This document shows positions 41,363-50,135 of a DNA stretch of 64,000 nucleotides, piece after piece. The stretch is from Actinomadura macrotermitis (GTDB lineage: Bacteria > Actinomycetota > Actinomycetes > Streptosporangiales > Streptosporangiaceae), in assembly GCF_009604375.1 (NCBI RefSeq), contig NZ_WEGH01000003.1, forward strand, positions 744,001-808,000. The letters are read 5' to 3'. Made by a program: the position numbers and the translations under genes. The notes under the pieces are model-generated. The model saw only the letters and a list, made by a program, of their open reading frames with translations, was not told where the DNA came from and did no database searches. Position 1 is the stretch's first letter, and the number at the start of each line of letters is the position of its first letter.

Positions 41363-42644
41363 GGTTTTCCTTCAGGCGTCGGTAGGCCAGCAGCATCGGG
41401 ACGCCGGCCAGCAGCAGCAGGGCGGGGACGAAGGTGAATCCGGCGGTGAGGCCGGTCAGGGCCGAATCAGGCTGGCGGACGGGGTGCTCGAAGTCCGCCG
41501 AGCGGAATCCGGTGGCGGCCAGGAGCAGTGCGAAAAGCCCGGGGCCGAGGGCGAGCGCGCCGGTTTCGGCGGCCGTCCACAGTCCGGTGAACGCGCCCGC
41601 CTGGGCGTGGCCGGTGCGGCCCGTGTCCGCGTGCACGGTCTCGGGCAGGAGAGAGAGCGGCAGCAGTTGCACGGCGGCGTAGCAGACCCCGATGAGGGCG
41701 GTCAGGGCCAGGACGAAGGGCGTGCCGGCGCTGACCGCTGGATACAGCAGGGCCGCGATGGCGGCGAACAGGACGACGGCGAAGAGATAACAGGTCTCCT
41801 GGCCGTACCGGCGGCCGAGCCTGCGCCACATCGGCACGGCGAGCGCGCTCGGCGCCACCATGCACACGAACATGGCGGAGGTGAGCCCGTAGCCGTCCAG
41901 CCGGTAGGTCGCGATGTAGGGGGCGCCCGCCAGCATGACCGCGACCGCGAGCGACTGCGTGGTGAACGCCCCGAGCAGCGCGAAGAACGGCCGGTTGCCG
42001 CGGGCGGTGCGCAGCGCGGCGGCGAGGCCGAGCGGGCGCGGGCCGGGGCGGGAGGGGATCCAGCGGGTGGCCAGCGCGGCGGCCAGGGTCGCGGCGAGCA
42101 GCAGGGCCCCGACGACGGCGCCCATCAGGGCGTACCCGCCGCGCCCGCCGCCGGCCGCGTCCACCAGCGCCGGCGCGAGCCCGCCCGCGAGCAGGATGCC
42201 GAGGGTGAGGCAGACGACCCGCCAGGCCATCGCGCGCGACCGCTGGTCGGGCAGTTCGGAGATCTCGGCGGGCAGCGCGACGTAGGGCACCTGGAAGCAG
42301 GCGAAGGCGGTCGCGGCCAGCAGGAACGCCGCGCCGGTCAGCAGCGGCGAGGGCAGCGCGAACATGGCCGCGAACAGCACCGGCAGCGCGAGCGCGCCGG
42401 TCAGCAGGAGGCGGGTGCGGCGGCCGGTGCGCACCGCCTCGCGGTCGCTGGCCGCGCCGACGACGGGGTTCAGCACCACGTCCCACGCCTTCGGCAGCAC
42501 CAGGACGGCCCCGGCGAGCGCGGCCGGGGCGCCGAGCACGTCGGTCAGGTAGTAGAGCAGCAGCAGGCCCGGGACGGCCGAGAAGACGCCGGTGCCGACC
42601 GAGCCGATGCCGTAGCCGAGCAGCCGCGCCCTGGTCAGATGCAC
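41352..42644 (-). CDS. MFS transporter, GPH (MelB-like) sugar:cation symporter family
   Basis: The 430-residue protein has about twelve membrane helices and opens L-L-G-Y-G-I-G-S-V-G-T-G-V-F, followed by A-W-D-V-V-L-N-P-V-V-G-A-A-S-D-R, the signature of the glycoside-pentoside-hexuronide family. GTG 42644 overlaps the end of the TetR gene and the 3' end overlaps the lyase gene, so all three are translated together. The co-encoded lyase suggests the transported compound is its substrate or product rather than necessarily a sugar. Confidence 0.87.
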   Translation of the reverse strand: MHLTRARLLGYGIGSVGTGVFSAVPGLLLLYYLTDVLGAPAALAGAVLVLPKAWDVVLNPVVGAASDREAVRTGRRTRLLLTGALALPVLFAAMFALPSPLLTGAAFLLAATAFACFQVPYVALPAEISELPDQRSRAMAWRVVCLTLGILLAGGLAPALVDAAGGGRGGYALMGAVVGALLLAATLAAALATRWIPSRPGPRPLGLAAALRTARGNRPFFALLGAFTTQSLAVAVMLAGAPYIATYRLDGYGLTSAMFVCMVAPSALAVPMWRRLGRRYGQETCYLFAVVLFAAIAALLYPAVSAGTPFVLALTALIGVCYAAVQLLPLSLLPETVHADTGRTGHAQAGAFTGLWTAAETGALALGPGLFALLLAATGFRSADFEHPVRQPDSALTGLTAGFTFVPALLLLAGVPMLLAYRRLKENHAA

Positions 42645-43222
42645 AGCAGCCGGCCGATGAGCTGGTGCAGGTGGGCGCGGAAGCGGGCGGTCTCGGCGTC
42701 GTCGGCGAGGGAGCGGCGGGCGCCGGCGGCGTCCAGGACGCCGCCCTGCCCGAACCCGTGGGTGCACCACACGACCGTCATGACGGCGTACCCGGCGTCC
42801 ACGCCGGGCGGGGCGACCGCGCGCACCGTCCCGGCGATCCGGTCCAGCAGCGGGCGGGCGTAGCGCTCCTCCAGGCCGGCGATGTCGGCGGCGTCCGACA
42901 GCCAGCGGTGCATCCAGAGCGCGGGGATCTCCGGGTGCGCCGCGCAGAAGTCGACGTAGCGGTCGAGCAGCCGGTGCACGCCGGCCGCGTCGGGGGTGAA
43001 CTCGGCGACGGCGGCCTCGACCGCGTCCCGCTCGGCCTGGTGGGCACGTTCCATGACGGCCAGGTACAGCTCGCGCTTGCCGCCGGCGTGGTAGGCGACG
43101 GTGGCGATGTTGAGGCCGGCCGCCTCGGCGATCTGGCGGGTGGAGGTGCCGTCGTAGCCGTGCGCGGCGAACAGCCGGGTGGCTGCGGCCAGCACGCGGT
43201 CCCGGCCGGGGGCGGTGGTCAT
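42635..43222 (-). CDS. TetR-family regulator of the MFS-lyase operon
   Basis: The 195-residue protein has the TetR helix-turn-helix T-S-T-R-Q-I-A-E-A-A-G-L-N-I-A-T-V-A-Y-H-A-G-G-K; the A-Y-H-A-G-G variant is like CecR/YbiH-type TetR proteins (A-Y-Y-F-G-x-K). It is the first gene of the TetR-MFS-lyase operon and probably represses it through a site near 43255. ATG at 43222. Confidence 0.88.
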   Translation of the reverse strand: MTTAPGRDRVLAAATRLFAAHGYDGTSTRQIAEAAGLNIATVAYHAGGKRELYLAVMERAHQAERDAVEAAVAEFTPDAAGVHRLLDRYVDFCAAHPEIPALWMHRWLSDAADIAGLEERYARPLLDRIAGTVRAVAPPGVDAGYAVMTVVWCTHGFGQGGVLDAAGARRSLADDAETARFRAHLHQLIGRLLCI

Positions 43223-43254
43223 CCCCCGACGCTAGGGCCTCGGCGCGCTCTCGG

Positions 43255-43266
43255 TCAATCGTTTGA
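43255..43266. promoter_or_regulatory. Candidate operator TCAATCGTTTGA before the TetR-MFS-lyase operon
   Basis: A 12-bp near-palindrome (TCAA/TTGA arms, ten of twelve bases symmetric) lies 33 bases upstream of the TetR start. It overlaps the stop codon of the PucR gene, so part of the symmetry could be chance. Confidence 0.3.
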
Positions 43267-44529
43267 TGGAGAGCCGCGGCGGGAGCCGTCCAGCGGGATC
43301 ACCTCGGCGGGCCGGCCCCCCGCGGCGGCGTCGGGCGCGCTCAGCCACACCGTCAGCACCATCTCCATCTCCAGCCGCGACTCCGGCTCGTAGAGGCGGT
43401 CGCCGAACAGCTCCTCCAGCTGGTGCAGGCGGTAGCGGACGGTCTGCGGGTGCACGTGCAGCCGGGCCGCGACCTCGGTGGCGTTGAAGCCGTTCTGCAG
43501 GCAGGCCAGCAGCGTGCGCATGAGCCGCTCGCGGTGCCGGGGGCGGATGGCGCGCAGCGGCGCGAGCCGCAGGTCGGCGACGGCCCGCACCAGTTCCTCG
43601 TCCTTGAACACCACCAGCGTCGGCATGTGGTCGGCGCAGCGGATCAGGGTGTCGGACGGCAGGATGCCGCGGCGGGCGAGCGGCAGCGCCTCGCGGGCCC
43701 AGCGCAGCGACTTGGCGGCGTCCTCGGTGCGCACGGTCGGCCCCATCGCGGCGACCCAGTTGCGCAGCGCGCCCTCCAGCAGCCGGCGCCGGCCCGGCCC
43801 GTCGGGGTCGGGGACGATCAGGCACGGCTCGCGGCGGTTCACGTCGGCCAGCACGTCGGGCGGCAGCACGGGGTGGGAGAACGGCTCGTGCCCGCGCTCG
43901 TACAGGACGACGGCGGCGACGGTGCGCGGCACCCGCCACTGCGCGAGCCGGGCCAGGTCGGCGACGGCCTGCGGGGCGGCGGACGGTTCGGCGAGCATCA
44001 TGTCCAGCAGCCGGCGGCGGCGGTGCTCCAGCTCGCCGGCCTCCTGCTCGCGGGCCTTGGTGTAGCCCTCGGTGGCGGCCCGCGCGATCTCGTCCAGGAA
44101 CGCGAAGATGGCCTCGGCGATGCTGGCGAGGGTGCGCCGGGAGATGTTGTAGTTCTCCGACTCGGCGGCCAGGCGCCGCCAGGCGACCCGGGCGCCGAGC
44201 CGCAGCGAGGTCTGCAGCACGTCCAGGCTGCGGCCCTCGCGCGCCTCGGCCCAGCCGATCTCGCGGTAGACGGCGGCGACCGGGTCCCAGGAGCACTCGG
44301 GGTCGACGATGAGGTCGACGAACTGGTTCAGCGCGCCCTCCACCGCCAGCCGCACCAGCCGGGCGTACTCCTCGTCCTGCGGCCGGGCGTACTCGGGGAC
44401 GCCGGCCAGGATCTCCTCGATCATCTCCTCGGCCAGCGTGTCCAGGTGCGGCCGGAAAAGCTCGGAGACCTCCCCGGGCACACCGGCCCACGGCTTCAGG
44501 GGCGAACGCTCCTCGATCGACGCGGTCAT
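43255..44529 (-). CDS. PucR/CdaR-family regulator, paralogue of 2788-4041
   Basis: The 424-residue protein has the same RsbRD-like plus PucR-HTH design as the first (F-N-A-T-E-V-A-A-R-L-H-V-H-P-Q-T-V-R-Y-R-L; also shared R-E-P-C-L-I-V-P-D-P-D-G-P-G-R-R). It is a diverged copy. ATG 44529 is preferred because GGGAGG lies upstream; a frame extension to 44574 has no such site. It reads in the same direction as the TetR-MFS-lyase operon, whose TetR starts 33 bases downstream, so read-through is possible. Confidence 0.87.
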   Translation of the reverse strand: MTASIEERSPLKPWAGVPGEVSELFRPHLDTLAEEMIEEILAGVPEYARPQDEEYARLVRLAVEGALNQFVDLIVDPECSWDPVAAVYREIGWAEAREGRSLDVLQTSLRLGARVAWRRLAAESENYNISRRTLASIAEAIFAFLDEIARAATEGYTKAREQEAGELEHRRRRLLDMMLAEPSAAPQAVADLARLAQWRVPRTVAAVVLYERGHEPFSHPVLPPDVLADVNRREPCLIVPDPDGPGRRRLLEGALRNWVAAMGPTVRTEDAAKSLRWAREALPLARRGILPSDTLIRCADHMPTLVVFKDEELVRAVADLRLAPLRAIRPRHRERLMRTLLACLQNGFNATEVAARLHVHPQTVRYRLHQLEELFGDRLYEPESRLEMEMVLTVWLSAPDAAAGGRPAEVIPLDGSRRGSPSND

Positions 44530-44733
44530 CGCGCAAGCACCTCCCGCCCCCTTGGGGTGGTTCATGGGGCTCAACGGAAGTTACCGGCGGGTGACCTAGA
44601 ACACTGCTGACTCGATGAGGCAATCGGCGCCCGTTGTTATCACCCGTTTGACAAGGAAGCCGGAGGGGAGTCGGGAGCGGCCGTCCAGGTCCAACGCTAG
44701 GGAAGCGGAGCGGGGTCGGTCAACCGCGGCCGG

Positions 44734-45363
44734 TCAGGCGCGGCGGGCGCCCGGGGCGGCGAGGACGGCGACCGCGCCGAGGCCGATGTAGATGAGCCCG
44801 GTGGCGTAGCCCTGGCGGCGCCGGAAGGCGGGGCGGGCCCGCATCCAGCCGCCGATCGAGCCGGCCGCGAGCGCGTAGACGGTGTCGCTGACCAGCCCGA
44901 TCAGGGCGGTGACCAGGCCCAGCACCACGATCTGCAGCGGCACCGCGCCCGCCTCCTGGTCGACGAACTGCGGCAGGAACGCCAGGAAGAACAGCACGAC
45001 CTTGGGGTTCAGCACGTTGATCAGCACGCCGTCCAGGTAGACGCGCGGCAGCGGCCTGGGCTTCAGCACCACCTCGTCGTGGCCGCCGCCGTTGCGGAAC
45101 GCCTTGTAGGCCAGGTACAGCAGGTAGGCGGCGCCCGCGTAGCGCAGCGCGTTGAAGGCGGCGGCGGACGCGGCGATCAGCGCCGACAGCCCGGCCGCGG
45201 CGGCGGCGATGTGCACCAGCGTGCCGGTCTCGATGCCGAACGCCGAGACGATGCCGGCGCGGCGGCCCTCGCCGATGCTGCGGGTGATGATGTAGAGGTG
45301 GTTCGGGCCGGGGATGGCGACCAGCGTCAGCGCGGCCAGCAGGAAAAGAAGCGGGTTGGTCAC
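44734..45363 (-). CDS. LysE/RhtB-family amino acid exporter
   Basis: The 209-residue protein has about six membrane helices and the family motif I-P-G-P-N-H-L-Y-I-I-T-R-S-I-G-E-G-R-R-A-G, then L-N-P-K-V-V-L-F-F-L-A-F-L-P-Q-F-V. Members export amino acids or homoserine lactone-like compounds. GTG 45363 starts 66 bases after the TetR stop on the same strand, so it is probably the last gene of the SDR-TetR-LysE transcript. Confidence 0.88.
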   Translation of the reverse strand: MTNPLLFLLAALTLVAIPGPNHLYIITRSIGEGRRAGIVSAFGIETGTLVHIAAAAAGLSALIAASAAAFNALRYAGAAYLLYLAYKAFRNGGGHDEVVLKPRPLPRVYLDGVLINVLNPKVVLFFLAFLPQFVDQEAGAVPLQIVVLGLVTALIGLVSDTVYALAAGSIGGWMRARPAFRRRQGYATGLIYIGLGAVAVLAAPGARRA

Positions 45364-45429
45364 ACCGTGACCTTATTGCCGCGTTCGTCCGGTCCCCAGG
45401 GCCAATCGGCGGCCGGTGGAACGGACCAT

Positions 45430-46026
45430 TCAGGCGGTGGCGGCCGCCAGCGCCCCGGCGAGGACGAGCCGGCCCGAGGTGCGCACCATGCCCGCGACCT
45501 CCTCGGCCGGGCGGCCGAGCGAGGTCAGGCTGACCAGCGCGGCCAGCAGGATGTGGCCGAGCACGATCTCGACGTCGTCGCGCTCGGGCACCGGGTCGCC
45601 GATCGCCGCCGACAGCCGGTCCCGCACGAACAGGAACAGCACCGTGCGGGCGGCCTCGACGCTGGAGTCGTCGGAGGTCACCGCCTGGATGATGGCCGAG
45701 GTCAGGGTGAGCTCGGCCGCCGCGACGTGCACGATGCGCTCCAGCAGCGCGGTCAGCCGCTCGGTCGGGGTGTCGCCGACGGCGAGCGCGTCGATGTCGG
45801 CGGTGATCCGCTGCGCCCAGGTCGCGGCGACCTCGGTGAGCAGGTGGTCCTTGGTGGCGAAGTAGCGGTAGACGGTGGCGCGCGCGACGCCGGCGCGGTC
45901 GGCGACGTCGTGCATGGTGACCGCCGGGTAGCCGCCTTCCAGGGCGAGCACGCGGGCGGCCTCGATCAGCCGTTCCCGGCGGGCCTGCTGCTCTTTGCTC
46001 AGCGTCCGCGTGACGGTGATGCGCAT
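45430..46026 (-). CDS. TetR-family regulator (KstR-like layout)
   Basis: The protein (198 residues from ATG 46026) has the helix-turn-helix V-T-M-H-D-V-A-D-R-A-G-V-A-R-A-T-V-Y-R-Y-F-A-T-K-D-H-L, most like KstR-type regulators of steroid/acyl-CoA genes. A TTG at 46038 has the best ribosome binding site (GAGGAGG five bases away) and would add four residues. It follows the SDR gene by about 40 bases. The direct repeats at 46965-47021 in the divergent promoter upstream are its probable targets. Confidence 0.85.
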   Translation of the reverse strand: MRITVTRTLSKEQQARRERLIEAARVLALEGGYPAVTMHDVADRAGVARATVYRYFATKDHLLTEVAATWAQRITADIDALAVGDTPTERLTALLERIVHVAAAELTLTSAIIQAVTSDDSSVEAARTVLFLFVRDRLSAAIGDPVPERDDVEIVLGHILLAALVSLTSLGRPAEEVAGMVRTSGRLVLAGALAAATA

Positions 46027-46079
46027 GTCGCCGCTCAACGGGCCTCCTCTGTGAGCCACCCCTCATTGTCGCGCAGTTT

Positions 46080-46934
46080 TCAGCCGCGCGACTCGAAGTC
46101 GGGAAGGCCCGGCAGTGCGCCTTCGGCGAGGGCGGCGGCGCGCCCGCTCAGGCCCGCCGCGTAGGAGGGGTGGGTGAGGACGAGGAAGCGCTCGGCGCGG
46201 ACGGCGTCGACGACGGCGTCCGCGACGGCGGCGGGCTCGATCCCGTCCGCGACGGTGTCGGCGATGACGGTGTCGATGAACCTCTGGTCGTCGGTCGGGT
46301 CGGCGGCCAGGGCGTCCGGCCGGTTGCGGCCGGAGCGGTGGATGCCGGTGGCGACGCCGCCGGGGCAGAGCGCCGACGCGCGCAGCTTCGCGCCGGTCAT
46401 GGCGAACTCGTGCGCGAGGGTCTCGGTGGCGGCGTAGGCGGCGAACTTGGAGACGGTGTAGGGGCCGGTGAAGGGCGCGGCGAACAGCCCGGCGACCGAG
46501 CAGGTGTTGACGACGTGCCCCTCGCTGTCCTGGTCGAGCATGCGCGGGACGAACGCGCGCACGCCGTGCAGGATGCCCCACAGGTTCACCCGCAGCACCC
46601 ACTCGAAGTCCGCGGCCGGGCGCGACCACATCTGGCCGCCGGCGAAGACGCCTGCGTTGTTGCAGAGCAGGTGCACGGCGCCGAAGCCGTCGTAGACGCG
46701 GTCGGCCAGGGCCTGCACCGACGCCTCGTCGCCGACGTCGGTGACCTGCGCGATCGTCCCCGTGCCGGCCGGCACGGCGCCGGCCAGTGCGCGGCGGGTC
46801 TCCTCCAGCGCGTCCGGCTGGACGTCGGCGAGCGCGACGCGCATGCCCTCGGCCGCGAAGCGCAGCGCCAGGGCGCGGCCGATGCCGCTGCCGGCGCCGG
46901 TGACGACGGCGACCCTGCCCGTGAGCTCCCGCAT
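46080..46934 (-). CDS. Short-chain dehydrogenase/reductase
   Basis: The 284-residue classical SDR has T-G-A-G-S-G-I-G-R, D96-like A-D-V-Q, C-N-N-A-G-V-F-A-G-G, a serine in N-T-C-S-V-A-G and catalytic Y-T-V-S-K. The C-terminal part resembles SDRs acting on steroids or bulky alcohols. It is the first gene of the SDR-TetR-LysE operon and divergent from an SDR-P450 operon, with repeated operator-like sequences between. Confidence 0.88.
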   Translation of the reverse strand: MRELTGRVAVVTGAGSGIGRALALRFAAEGMRVALADVQPDALEETRRALAGAVPAGTGTIAQVTDVGDEASVQALADRVYDGFGAVHLLCNNAGVFAGGQMWSRPAADFEWVLRVNLWGILHGVRAFVPRMLDQDSEGHVVNTCSVAGLFAAPFTGPYTVSKFAAYAATETLAHEFAMTGAKLRASALCPGGVATGIHRSGRNRPDALAADPTDDQRFIDTVIADTVADGIEPAAVADAVVDAVRAERFLVLTHPSYAAGLSGRAAALAEGALPGLPDFESRG

Positions 46935-46964
46935 CGCGCCGCCTCTCCTCGCCCGCCGCTCGAA

Positions 46965-47021
46965 ACCTACCGCTTGCTAGGTGCTTCGGCCAGGGTCTAG
47001 ACCTATCGCTTGCTTGGGTGC
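46965..47021. promoter_or_regulatory. Two direct repeats ACCTAYCGCTTGCT in a divergent promoter
   Basis: ACCTACCGCTTGCTAGGTGC (46965-46984) and ACCTATCGCTTGCTTGGGTG with a final C (47001-47021) are nearly the same sequence 36 bases apart. The first copy also has ACCTA/TAGGT dyad arms. They fill the gap between the divergent SDR operons and resemble the C-A-A-G-C-G half-sites of TetR regulators of lipid catabolism when read on the other strand. Confidence 0.65.
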
Positions 47022-47066
47022 GACATTGGCTCAGACTCCAGTCTCACACTCTGCGGAGGAGCACCG

Positions 47067-47888
47067 ATGTCGCGCTCACCCACCCCCGCCCGCCCGCTGG
47101 ACGGGACCGCGGCACTGGTCACCGGCGGCGGCAGCGGCATCGGCCTCGCCTGCGCGCGCCGCCTCGCCGCCGACGGCGCGGTGGTCACGGTCTGCGGCCG
47201 CACCGAGTCCCGGCTGAAGGAGACGGGCCTGCGCCACACCGTCGCCGACGTCACCGACGAGGAGCAGGTCGCGGCGGCCGTCGCGCACGCGGCCGGGCCC
47301 GCGCCGCTGCGCGCCGTCGTGCACAGCGCGGGCGGCACCACCTCGATCGGCCCGCTCCCCCAGCTCGACGCGGACGCCTGGCGGGCCACGCTGGAGCTGA
47401 ACGCGACCGGCACCATGCTCGTGCTGAAGCACGCCGCCCGGGTCATGGCGCGCAGCGGCGGCGGCTCGTTCGTGGCGATCTCCTCGATCGCCGCGGCCGT
47501 CACGCACCGCTGGTTCGGCGCCTACGGGGTGTCCAAGGCCGCCGTCGACCACCTGGTCCGGCTCGGCGCGGACGAGCTCGGCGGCGCCGGCGTCCGGGTG
47601 AACGGCATCCGGCCCGGCCTGGTGCGCACCGAGCTGGTCGCGGGCGTCGCCGACCCGGGGCCGGTCCTGGACGACTACCTGGCGTGCATGCCGCTCGGCC
47701 GCGTCGGCGAGCCCGCGGACATCGCCGAGGCGGCCCGGTTCCTGGCCGGGCCCGAGTCGTCGTGGCTCACCGGCCAGGTCATCGACGTCGATGGCGGCCA
47801 CCACCTGCGGCGCGGCCCGGACTACCGGGCGATGTTCGAGCCCATGTTCGGCGCCGACGCGCTGCGCGGCGTCATCCCCGGGGAGTGA
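47067..47888 (+). CDS. Short-chain dehydrogenase/reductase, operon partner of P450
   Basis: The 273-residue SDR has T-G-G-G-S-G-I-G-L-A, H-S-A-G-G-T-T (replacing N-N-A-G), S-S-I-A-A-A and Y-G-V-S-K, plus D-V-D-G-G-H-H-L near the end as in FabG-like enzymes. GGAGGAG lies before ATG 47067. Its stop overlaps the P450 start as GTGA, so the pair is coupled: the P450 would hydroxylate a substrate and the SDR oxidise the alcohol, or the reverse. Confidence 0.88.
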   Translation: MSRSPTPARPLDGTAALVTGGGSGIGLACARRLAADGAVVTVCGRTESRLKETGLRHTVADVTDEEQVAAAVAHAAGPAPLRAVVHSAGGTTSIGPLPQLDADAWRATLELNATGTMLVLKHAARVMARSGGGSFVAISSIAAAVTHRWFGAYGVSKAAVDHLVRLGADELGGAGVRVNGIRPGLVRTELVAGVADPGPVLDDYLACMPLGRVGEPADIAEAARFLAGPESSWLTGQVIDVDGGHHLRRGPDYRAMFEPMFGADALRGVIPGE

Positions 47889-49057
47889 CCGTGGACCTGG
47901 ACCTGCTGAACGGCGAGATGTACGCGACCGACCCCTGGCCGGTCTACACCTGGCTGCGCGCCGAGGCGCCGGTCTACCACGACGAGGCGAACGGCCTGTG
48001 GGGCATCGCCCGGCACGCCGACATCTTCGCGATCGAGCGGAACGCGAAGGTGTGGACGAACGCGGGCGGGTACCGGCCGCAGCTGCCGTCCGACCCGTCC
48101 ATGATCGGGCAGGACGATCCCGAGCACGCGCACCGCCGCCGCATGGTCTACCAGCGGTTCACCCCGCGCGGCGTCGCCCGCTACGCCGACCGCATCCGCC
48201 GGACCGCCGTCGACTGCATCGACACGGCGCTGGAGCAGGGCACGGTCGACGCGATTCCGGCGCTGGCCGCGCCGCTGCCCGCGCGCGTGATCGGCTGGCT
48301 GCTCGGCTTCCCCGAGGAGGCGTGGCCGCGGCTGGCGCACTGGTCGGCGACCGCGGTCTACGCGGGCGGTGGGCGGCGCTACGTCACCGACGAGGCGACG
48401 ATCGCGTGCGGGGAGTTCGCGCTCGCGGTGCTGGAGATGGCCAAGGAGCGCCGCGCCTGCCCGGCCGGGGACCTGCTGTCGGTCTGGGCGAACGCGGGCG
48501 AGGGGCAGCCGCACTACGGCGACGAGCACCTGGCGCACGAGGCGCTGCTGCTGCTCGTCGGCGGCGCGGAGACGACGCGCACGGTCATCGCGACCGCGAT
48601 CGACGCGCTGATCCGGCACCCCGGCCAGTGGCGGCTGCTGCGCGACGACCCGTCGCTGATCCCGGGCGCGGTGGAGGAGTTCGTGCGCTGGACGACGCCG
48701 ATCCTCAACATGTGCCGGGTGCCGAACCGCGACGCCGAGGTCGCCGGGGTGACGATCCCCGCAGGCGGCCAGGTGCTGCTGATGTACGGGTCGGCGAACC
48801 GGGACGAGGCGGTCTTCGACCGGCCGGCGGCGTTCGACGTGACCCGCCCGCCCGGCGACCACATCGCCTTCGGCCTCGGCCCGCACTTCTGCCTCGGCGC
48901 GTCCCTGGCCCGGCTGGAGCTGCGGATCTTCTTCGAGGAGTTCATCGCGCGGGTCGGCGACGCCGGCTGGGCCGACGACGACGGGCCGCGCATCCTGCGC
49001 AACGCGTTCGTGCGCGGCGTCACCGAGTTCCCGGTCATGCTGACCCCGCGCCGCTGA
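47885..49057 (+). CDS. Cytochrome P450
   Basis: The 390-residue bacterial P450 has the I-helix motif G-G-A-E-T-T-R, the K-helix E-x-x-R (E-F-V-R), and the heme loop F-G-L-G-P-H-F-C336-L-G. The style is that of the CYP124/125/142 and related actinobacterial groups acting on steroids or branched lipids, but a secondary-metabolite substrate is possible. Start is GTG 47885 overlapping the SDR stop; GTG 47891 is an alternative. No ferredoxin gene is nearby. Confidence 0.92.
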   Translation: MTVDLDLLNGEMYATDPWPVYTWLRAEAPVYHDEANGLWGIARHADIFAIERNAKVWTNAGGYRPQLPSDPSMIGQDDPEHAHRRRMVYQRFTPRGVARYADRIRRTAVDCIDTALEQGTVDAIPALAAPLPARVIGWLLGFPEEAWPRLAHWSATAVYAGGGRRYVTDEATIACGEFALAVLEMAKERRACPAGDLLSVWANAGEGQPHYGDEHLAHEALLLLVGGAETTRTVIATAIDALIRHPGQWRLLRDDPSLIPGAVEEFVRWTTPILNMCRVPNRDAEVAGVTIPAGGQVLLMYGSANRDEAVFDRPAAFDVTRPPGDHIAFGLGPHFCLGASLARLELRIFFEEFIARVGDAGWADDDGPRILRNAFVRGVTEFPVMLTPRR

Positions 49058-49070
49058 GCGGACCCGGCTC

Positions 49071-49104
49071 CGCCTGGGCGCGCACAGGTGCGAACGCCCA
49101 GGCG
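49071..49104. terminator. Hairpin between convergent P450 and galE genes
   Basis: CGCCTGGGCG (49071-49080) and CGCCCAGGCG (49095-49104) form a perfect 10-bp stem, with a further CGCAC/GTGCG mini-stem (49081-49085 and 49088-49092) inside the loop. It lies 13 bases after the P450 stop and 17 bases after the galE stop. Confidence 0.75.
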
Positions 49105-49121
49105 AAGCCCGCCGCCGGGTC

Positions 49122-50135
49122 TCAGGCGGCGCCGAGCTCGCGGCGGCGCTCGGCCCACTGCAGCGAGTGCCGGATGGCGTCGCCGATCGTGTACTCGGGC
49201 TTCCAGCGCAGCAGCTCCCACGCCTTGGCCGGGTCCACGTACGCGCCGACGACGTCGCCCGGGCGGGCCGGCGCCTCCACGGCCTGGAAGCCCGCGCCGA
49301 CGACGTCGCGGAAGGCGTCCACCAGCTCGCGCACGGTGGTGCCGTCGCCGGTGCCGAGGTTGATCACCTCGTAGCCGCCGGACCGGCCGCCGGGCTGCAG
49401 CGGCGGGATGACCGCGTCGAAGCGGTCGGCGGCCTCGTAGAACGCGCGGGCGATGTCCCACACGTGGATGTAGTCGCGGATCGCGGTGCCGTCGCGGGTC
49501 GGCCAGTCCACCCCGGTGATGCCGAAGGGGACGCCGAGCTCGTAGGACTCGATCATCTTGCCGAGCGCGTGCGTCGGCTTGCTGCTCTGCAGGCCGGTGC
49601 GCAGCCGCGGGTCGGCGCCGATCGGGTTGAGGTAGCGCAGCGAGATCACCCGCAGCCCGTAGGCGGCGGCGAGGTCGGCGAGCATCAGCTCGGCCATCAT
49701 CTTGGAGCGCGTGTAGGGGTTCTGCGGTTCCAGCGCGGAGGTCTCGCTGACCGACAGGTCGGGCTCGGGCCGGTACATCCCGGCGGTCGACGCGAAGATC
49801 ATCCGGTCGCACCCGCCGCGGGTGAGGTGCCCGGCGAACTCCAGCGTCTTGGCCAGGTTGACCTGGTAGTACCGGTAGGGGTCGGTCATCGAGTCGGGTA
49901 CCACGATGAGCGCCGCGCAGTGCACGGCCACCGTGATGTCGGGGTGGCTGCGGAAGATCTCGTCGACGAGGTCCCCGTCGGCGATGTCCCCCTGGTAGAA
50001 GATCTTGCCCTGGGTGAATTCGGGCCGGCCGGTGATCAGGCTGTCCAGCACCACGGGCGTGATCCCGTGCTCGGCGAAAACCGAGGCGATCGTGCTGCCG
50101 ATGAAACCGGCTCCCCCTGTGATCAGGACTTTCAC
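49122..50135 (-). CDS. galE: UDP-glucose 4-epimerase
   Basis: The 337-residue extended SDR has G-G-A-G-F-I-G-S (7-14), S-T-A-G-M-Y and catalytic Y-T-R-S-K, I-R-D-Y-I-H-V-W-D-I-A-R-A and N-L-G-T-G-D-G, all as in GalE. It interconverts UDP-glucose and UDP-galactose and would supply sugar precursors for the exopolysaccharide made by the divergent locus. GTG 50135 with AGGGGAAG upstream is chosen; the long upstream frame has no start signal. Confidence 0.85.
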   Translation of the reverse strand: MKVLITGGAGFIGSTIASVFAEHGITPVVLDSLITGRPEFTQGKIFYQGDIADGDLVDEIFRSHPDITVAVHCAALIVVPDSMTDPYRYYQVNLAKTLEFAGHLTRGGCDRMIFASTAGMYRPEPDLSVSETSALEPQNPYTRSKMMAELMLADLAAAYGLRVISLRYLNPIGADPRLRTGLQSSKPTHALGKMIESYELGVPFGITGVDWPTRDGTAIRDYIHVWDIARAFYEAADRFDAVIPPLQPGGRSGGYEVINLGTGDGTTVRELVDAFRDVVGAGFQAVEAPARPGDVVGAYVDPAKAWELLRWKPEYTIGDAIRHSLQWAERRRELGAA

